9,601 nt of DNA from assembly GCA_040902925.1 (NCBI GenBank), contig JBBDWJ010000011.1:1-9601 (forward strand), read 5' to 3'. A program made the translations under genes and the position numbers. Positions 5,815 to 9,601 of this stretch are shown piece by piece; within the stretch, counting starts at the first letter, position 1; every line of letters starts with the position of its first letter. The stretch comes from JBBDWJ01 sp040902925 (GTDB lineage Bacteria > Acidobacteriota > Terriglobia > Bryobacterales > UBA6623). The notes beneath the pieces are model-generated. The model saw only the letters and a list, made by a program, of their open reading frames with translations, did no database searches and was not told the origin of the DNA.

Positions 5815-7011
5815 TCAAGGCCTTCCACCGCGCAGCGATCGCGTGAGCGCCGCCATCGTCTGGCGCGCTGTCTGCTCCCAGCGAAACCGTTTTGCGCATT
5901 CGAGCGATGCGGCGCGAAGCCGCTCGCGAAACGCCGCGTCGCCGACCACGCGCCCCATGGCGTCGCACAATTTTTCGGCGGACGGCTGCTCGATCACCCA
6001 CGCCGCCTCGCGTAAGCCGGCCTCGAGCGCGGCGTGATCAAAAACAATCACCGGCGCTCCGCAAGCCATCGATTCGGGAATGGTCAACGAAAATCCTTCA
6101 TGCTCGGTCGGCAGCACGAAACCAGCCGCGGCGCGGTAAAAATCGACGAGATACTCCATCGGGACGTGCGGCCGATAGTGCACCGCGTCGGCCACGGACA
6201 ATTCCGCCGCGCGCCGCGGCACGTCGACACCGAGATAGTCCGGCCCGATGATCACCAGCGAATGCGGCACGCCGCGACTCTTGCGGAGCCGCGCAAAGGC
6301 CTCGATCAGCATCGGAATGTTGCGGCGTTTCGACAGCTTGCCCACGAACAGGAAAAACGGCCCGGGCGGAAGATCGTAGCGCTCGCGCAGCGCCGCCGGA
6401 AGCTCCGCCGCGGCCACGCCCTCGGCAGGCGAGAGCTCGGGGTCCACACCCAAGTAAACGACCTCGGTCTTCGCCGCATCCACGCCGAAGTGTCTGATCA
6501 AGTCGTTCTTCGTCGATTCCGAATTCGCCAGCACCCAGCGGGCTTTTCGCGCGCTGTGCTTGAAAAAAGGAGTCGTGCGCAGGCGATCGAGGATCGAAAA
6601 ATCCGCAGGGCGTGATTCGTAGATGCCAAGGTTCGAGACGACGCCGCGCCCGGCAAGCACCCAGGGCAGCGTGTACGGACCAAAAACCAGGTCGACCCCG
6701 GACATCCGCGGCGGCAGCGCGATGTTTTCCCACGCCAGCGGAGACATGCGGCTTCGCACGATGCGCACCTCGACCGGCGGCTGGATCGTTCCAGCGGGCA
6801 GATTCGGCTCGCCCGGCGTGTAAACCGTGATGCGGTTGAACGGCGTCTCGGTACGGCCCCAGTGATACAACAGGCTCTGCAAATAGCGGCCGACTCCAGT
6901 CAGGGGCTCGCAAAGCCGGCGGCCGATGACGGCCAGATGTTTGTTCGAACTCAACTCGATAGGATAGCTTGCGGTAACGGCAAGTGCCGGGGAGCTGGGT
7001 GGGGCAGACAT
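5815..7011 (-). CDS. Glycosyltransferase, GT4 family
   Basis: A 398-residue GT-B fold retaining glycosyltransferase that moves a sugar from a nucleotide donor onto a growing glycan or lipid carrier. The N-terminal acceptor domain begins near residue 25 (KHLAVIGRRL) and includes TGVGRYLQSLL (38-48). The C-terminal donor domain opens with FLFVGKLSKRRNIPMLIEAFARLR (220-243). The family signature EHEGFSLTIPESMACGAPVIV (303-323) carries the E-x7-E pair E305/E313, which binds the nucleotide sugar. No membrane helix is evident, so it probably works on the cytoplasmic face of the membrane. The ATG at 7011 has no visible Shine-Dalgarno sequence. The frame continues further upstream, but those codons fall in the repeat hairpins and the neighbouring gene, so they are not believable. 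Length is normal for GT4. Donor and acceptor cannot be predicted. It sits between the methyltransferase and the epimerase of the glycan block. Confidence 0.93.
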   Translation of the reverse strand: MSAPPSSPALAVTASYPIELSSNKHLAVIGRRLCEPLTGVGRYLQSLLYHWGRTETPFNRITVYTPGEPNLPAGTIQPPVEVRIVRSRMSPLAWENIALPPRMSGVDLVFGPYTLPWVLAGRGVVSNLGIYESRPADFSILDRLRTTPFFKHSARKARWVLANSESTKNDLIRHFGVDAAKTEVVYLGVDPELSPAEGVAAAELPAALRERYDLPPGPFFLFVGKLSKRRNIPMLIEAFARLRKSRGVPHSLVIIGPDYLGVDVPRRAAELSVADAVHYRPHVPMEYLVDFYRAAAGFVLPTEHEGFSLTIPESMACGAPVIVFDHAALEAGLREAAWVIEQPSAEKLCDAMGRVVGDAAFRERLRAASLECAKRFRWEQTARQTMAALTRSLRGGRP

Positions 7012-7027
7012 TCTGTGTGGCGTGGGA

Positions 7028-7139
7028 CAGGCAGAATGCCTGCCTTTGGCCAAGTCTTGAGGGGCTTCAAAATAGCCGCCGCGTGGCGGCGGCTGACAGG
7101 CGGGAGCGCCTGTCCTACTTGTGCAGGTCGGCGACCTGC
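7028..7139. repeat. Row of four hairpins (REP-like) at the end of the methyltransferase gene
   Basis: Four perfect inverted repeats sit within 112 bases: CAGGCA/TGCCTG (7028-7033/7037-7042), AGCCGCCGC/GCGGCGGCT (7074-7082/7086-7094), GACAGGCG/CGCCTGTC (7095-7102/7107-7114) and GCAGGTCG/CGACCTGC (7123-7130/7132-7139). The middle two abut. GACAGGC recurs at 7026-7032 and 7095-7101 and inverted at 7108-7114, so the stems are related. The stop codon of the methyltransferase lies at 7115-7117 between the third and fourth stems, and the fourth stem is inside the coding region. The wording resembles intergenic repeats I associate with acidobacterial genomes, but this is from memory. Confidence 0.7.
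7069..7094 (-). terminator. Possible intrinsic terminator after the methyltransferase gene
   Basis: On the - strand a perfect 9-bp stem (AGCCGCCGC/GCGGCGGCT, loop CAC) is followed by ATTTTG, 20 bases beyond the methyltransferase stop. The T run is short (four), so termination may be partial. The structure may simply be part of the repeat element. Confidence 0.35.
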
Positions 7140-8014
7140 TTCTCGAAAACCACAGCCAGGAATTGAGCACCATCGAGCGGCGCGCCCCTGGCGGTGAGGG
7201 CATGATGCAAACCGAGTCGAATCTCGGTGAGCGCCAACCGGACTGGCGAAGCCACCGTACGCCGCGCTTGCTCGACCTCACGCCCGATCTCCGCGTGCAG
7301 GGCCGCGTATTCGTTATCGAACCATTTCAGCAACAGCCGCGGGTGAATCGGACCGGCTTCCATGGTCTCGTAGTACAAACAGCGCAAGCCGTGGCGCGCG
7401 AATCGCTCGATCACGCGCGGCGCCAGTTCCAGGCCGACGTGGCCATCCTGGTCGATCAAGTGCCGCTGGTAAAGCGCGGGGTCTTGTTTGGCAAGCTCGA
7501 CGAAAGGGTGCTTGCTGTCGGTCTCGATCACGTGCAGCGATCTGCCGCCGGCTTTAAGGACGCGGGCGATTTCGGCGATCACAACATCTTTGTCGGCGGC
7601 GGGGATGTGCCCCATCACGTGCGAGCTCACCACGCAATCGAAGCTGTTCGAGCGGAACGGAATGCCCCCCAGCATCGCTTGCACGGCGATGTCATAGTGC
7701 CGGGCGCATTCGGCCAAAGCTGAGGGCGCGATGTCGGCGCCCACGCAAAGGCGCGCCTGCTCGCGGAAGATCTCGCGGCCCCTGGCGCAGCCCACGTCCA
7801 GCAGCACCGAACCGGCCGGCGTCCAACGCCTCCAAAAACGCCATTCCCGCCAAGACCAGTAGGGTAAAAAGCGCAGCACGAAACCCTTCAGCCCGCGCGG
7901 GCTGCGGTGGTAGGGCACGTGGTGCTCGACGTAGTCCTCATAAAAGGCTTCGACTTCGGCCGGCGGCCCTTGCGCGGCAGAAGTTGACTGTGCGGCGGGA
8001 GTTGACCCTTGCAT
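7115..8014 (-). CDS. Class I SAM-dependent methyltransferase
   Basis: A 299-residue protein of the Methyltransf_11/class I fold, which transfers a methyl group from S-adenosylmethionine. Motif I is VLLDVGCARG (70-79), with the Asp ending the next strand in VGADIAP (92-98). IPFRSNSFDCVVSSHVMGHI (118-137) and RVLKAGG (151-157) are the usual post-motifs. The C-terminal half (about 165-299) is not diagnostic and may determine the acceptor. Given the neighbours, the acceptor is probably a sugar or a glycan-linked intermediate; this is inference. The first 15 residues contain a tandem six-residue duplication (STPAAQ, STSAAQ), and the true start could lie slightly downstream because no ribosome binding site precedes the ATG at 8014. 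The last eight codons lie in repeat-like palindromic DNA, so the C-terminus may be repeat-derived. The gap to galE upstream is 79 bases. Confidence 0.85.
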   Translation of the reverse strand: MQGSTPAAQSTSAAQGPPAEVEAFYEDYVEHHVPYHRSPRGLKGFVLRFLPYWSWREWRFWRRWTPAGSVLLDVGCARGREIFREQARLCVGADIAPSALAECARHYDIAVQAMLGGIPFRSNSFDCVVSSHVMGHIPAADKDVVIAEIARVLKAGGRSLHVIETDSKHPFVELAKQDPALYQRHLIDQDGHVGLELAPRVIERFARHGLRCLYYETMEAGPIHPRLLLKWFDNEYAALHAEIGREVEQARRTVASPVRLALTEIRLGLHHALTARGAPLDGAQFLAVVFEKQVADLHK

Positions 8015-8093
8015 GGTTGGCTTGTGGCGATGGCCCGTGCTTGGCGGCCCGAGCGGCGACTATACGTTTTGCTTTGACACGGAACACGCCGCC

Positions 8094-9074
8094 TCAGCGG
8101 CGCGTTTGTGAAAGCGACGGCTGGACTTTGGTGCGAAATTCCCAGGCGCTGCGCACCGCGTCTTCGAGAGAGTATTTGGCCTGCCAGCCAAGCTTGGCGC
8201 GAATGAGAGCCGGATCAGCGACTAGCTCGGGTGCGTCCCCGGGCCGCCGATCCGCGGCGACTTCGCGAACTTCGCGGCCGGTGACGCGGCGCACCGTGTC
8301 AATCACTTCGCGCACCGAGTTGCCGCGTCCGGTACCGGCATTGTAGCAACCGCTCAACTCGTCGGGCGCATCCAACGTCGCGATGTGCGCGTCGGCCAGA
8401 TCGAGCACGTGAATGTAATCGCGAACGCAGGTGCCGTCGGGCGTCGGATAGTCCGACCCATACACCTTGATCGCGTCACGCTCGCCGGCCGCCGCCTGAA
8501 GCACCAGCGGAATCAGGTGTGTTTCCGGATCGTGCCGCTCGCCGCGCGTGGCCGTCGCCCCACAGGCGTTGAAATAGCGCAGGCAAAAATACGTCAGCCC
8601 GTGCACCTGCCGATACCAGGCGAGCATGCGTTCGACCAGCCACTTCGATTCGCCGTAAGGAGAAATCGGGTTGGCGGGCGCGCTCTCCGCGATCGGAGAC
8701 GGAGCCTGGTCGCCGAATAGCGCGCAGGTCGAGGAAAAAACAAAGCGCTTCACCCCGGCCGCGTGAGCTTCTTCAATCAGCACGAGCGCTGCGCCGACGT
8801 TGTTGCGAAAGTAACCCGACGCATCGCGCATCGACTCGCTCACTTCCGCCAGCGCCGCGAAATGCATTACGGCGTCGATGGAGTGTTCGCGAAAGACGCG
8901 GCGAAGTTTTTCGCGATCCGCCAGGTCGCCTTCAACGAACGCCGCCCGATCGGGCACGGCGTCGCGGTAGCCGCGAAACAGGGAATCGTAAACGCAAACT
9001 TCGAAGCCGCGCTCCAGCAGACGTTCGGCTGCAATACTGCCGATGTATCCGGCGCCGCCGGTAACAAGAATCAT
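8094..9074 (-). CDS. galE: UDP-glucose 4-epimerase
   Basis: Interconverts UDP-glucose and UDP-galactose (in some members also the N-acetyl forms) using tightly bound NAD, feeding galactose units into surface glycans. The 326 residues match the usual length of about 330. It opens with MILVTGGAGYIGS, the NAD-binding motif GGAGYIG being at 6-12. The catalytic set is S115/T116 in FSSTCALFG and Y140/K144 in YGESK. GalE-specific blocks are RYFNACGA (167-174), ETHLIPLVLQ (184-193) and YGSDYPTPDGTCVRDYIHV (205-223). The His usual after GYIGS is Ile here, probably neutral. The ATG at 9074 is chosen because the Rossmann strand starts at once; a TTG at 9110 would add 12 residues without homology. AGGA lies about 12 bases upstream, a rather long spacing. 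A 6-bp GC stem (8087-8102) overlaps the stop codon but lacks a T run. Confidence 0.95.
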   Translation of the reverse strand: MILVTGGAGYIGSIAAERLLERGFEVCVYDSLFRGYRDAVPDRAAFVEGDLADREKLRRVFREHSIDAVMHFAALAEVSESMRDASGYFRNNVGAALVLIEEAHAAGVKRFVFSSTCALFGDQAPSPIAESAPANPISPYGESKWLVERMLAWYRQVHGLTYFCLRYFNACGATATRGERHDPETHLIPLVLQAAAGERDAIKVYGSDYPTPDGTCVRDYIHVLDLADAHIATLDAPDELSGCYNAGTGRGNSVREVIDTVRRVTGREVREVAADRRPGDAPELVADPALIRAKLGWQAKYSLEDAVRSAWEFRTKVQPSLSQTRR

Positions 9075-9194
9075 AAGATCAGCAAATCCTGAACAAAGCG
9101 AGCTCTCCAAGACCGCGAAGAGCTAAACGAATCCATACCCGCTAACGGACGGAATCGAATCCGGCCGCGGCGGGCAAAAAGACCCCAAAGCAGA

Positions 9195-9601
9195 TCATTG
9201 TAGCGGTGTTCCCCGCCCCAAAGACGCCGCGTCGCCGGCGGCATTCGCGGCGGGCGCCAACGCGGAACGAATCGCATCCATCGCCGCGGCGTTGCCGCTG
9301 ATCGCCGTGGCAGCCGCGCGATGCCCGGCGGCGTTCATGTGCGCGTCGGGATAGTGAAACAGATTCTCCCCGGGATTCTCCCGCTGCCGAAGCCGAAAGG
9401 CCGGCAACAAGTCCACCAATAGCGCCCCGCGCCGCGAGGCCCACTCGGCGAGCAATCTCTGCGGCCGGTCGAGATCGAGATCGTCTTCGGAAACGCCGAG
9501 CGCCTCGATCAACTCCCGGCGCTCCTCGGGATAGATCTGAAAGCTCCGTGGGATCACGACCAAAATCAACGGCGCCGATCGCTGCCGGCAAAATGCCTCC
9601 A
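9195..9601 (-). CDS. SGNH-hydrolase-like protein, C-terminal part (cut by window edge)
   Basis: The reading frame is open to the right edge, so only the last ~135 residues are visible and the start lies outside. A hydrophobic strand ILVVIP (9550-9569 region) is followed by helical sequence, then NLFHYPDAHMNAAGHRAAA near 9330. The DAHMNAAGH block fits the catalytic Asp/His (block V, DxxH) of SGNH/GDSL esterases and of AlgX/AlgJ-like O-acetyltransferase relatives. The catalytic Ser block would be upstream and is not seen. Next to glycan biosynthesis genes, a role in adding or removing O-acyl groups on the polysaccharide is plausible but inferred. The tail after GHRAAA is Ala-rich and low in complexity. 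galE follows after 120 bases on the same strand, and this is the first gene of the block in transcription order within the window. Confidence 0.7.
   Translation of the reverse strand, partial: EAFCRQRSAPLILVVIPRSFQIYPEERRELIEALGVSEDDLDLDRPQRLLAEWASRRGALLVDLLPAFRLRQRENPGENLFHYPDAHMNAAGHRAAATAISGNAAAMDAIRSALAPAANAAGDAASLGRGTPLQ

Noticed and set aside
6098..6913. Second long - strand frame inside the glycosyltransferase
   Set aside because: Overlaps the GT4 frame throughout, while the E-x7-E and donor-domain motifs are in the other frame.
8087..8102. CGCCGC/GCGGCG stem at the galE stop as a terminator
   Set aside because: No T run follows on the - strand and six GC pairs are common in this composition.
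9101..9124. AGCTCT/AGAGCT inverted repeat upstream of galE as an operator
   Set aside because: Only six pairs around a 12-base gap, expected by chance, with no supporting second copy.

Overview
The window is high-GC bacterial DNA holding eight protein-coding genes (one cut by the right edge) and no rRNA, tRNA or CRISPR array that I can see. No single marker fixes the taxon. A PknB-type kinase with an acidobacterial-looking activation segment, a class I fructose-1,6-bisphosphatase, a NarL-type histidine-kinase relative and REP-like palindromes in the spacers together suggest Acidobacteriota or Planctomycetota. That placement is inference.

Left part (1-4231): a 344-base leader with a long pyrimidine tract comes first. 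Next, on the + strand, are a tail-anchored Ser/Thr kinase-like protein (345-1883) and fbp (2076-3134). Converging on fbp from the - strand is a two-TM histidine-kinase-like protein (3239-4231). The two signalling proteins share an unexpected property: each keeps its kinase fold signature but has lost nucleotide/metal-binding residues. The Ser/Thr kinase has GFG instead of DFG and lacks the catalytic-loop Lys and Asn. The histidine kinase lacks the N-box Asn and the DxGxG motif, and its H-box is altered. Both look like pseudokinases, and they flank a gluconeogenic enzyme.

Middle (4232-4625): a 394-base non-coding stretch. It holds the leader of the histidine-kinase-like gene, with a 13-bp hairpin that pairs fully only in the RNA of that gene's strand, and a compact group of palindromes near 4560-4600.

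Right part (4626-9601): five - strand genes that read as a surface glycan/exopolysaccharide locus. In transcription order they are a partial SGNH-hydrolase-like protein, galE, a class I SAM methyltransferase, a GT4 glycosyltransferase and a second NAD-dependent sugar epimerase/dehydratase. GalE would supply UDP-galactose-type precursors, the glycosyltransferase would assemble the glycan, and the methyltransferase and SGNH protein would decorate or trim it. The gaps are 79-184 bases, not overlaps. Two hold repeat elements: a row of hairpins at 7028-7139 that runs into the end of the methyltransferase gene, and paired and inverted copies of GGGGACAGTCACCCG at 5676-5778.
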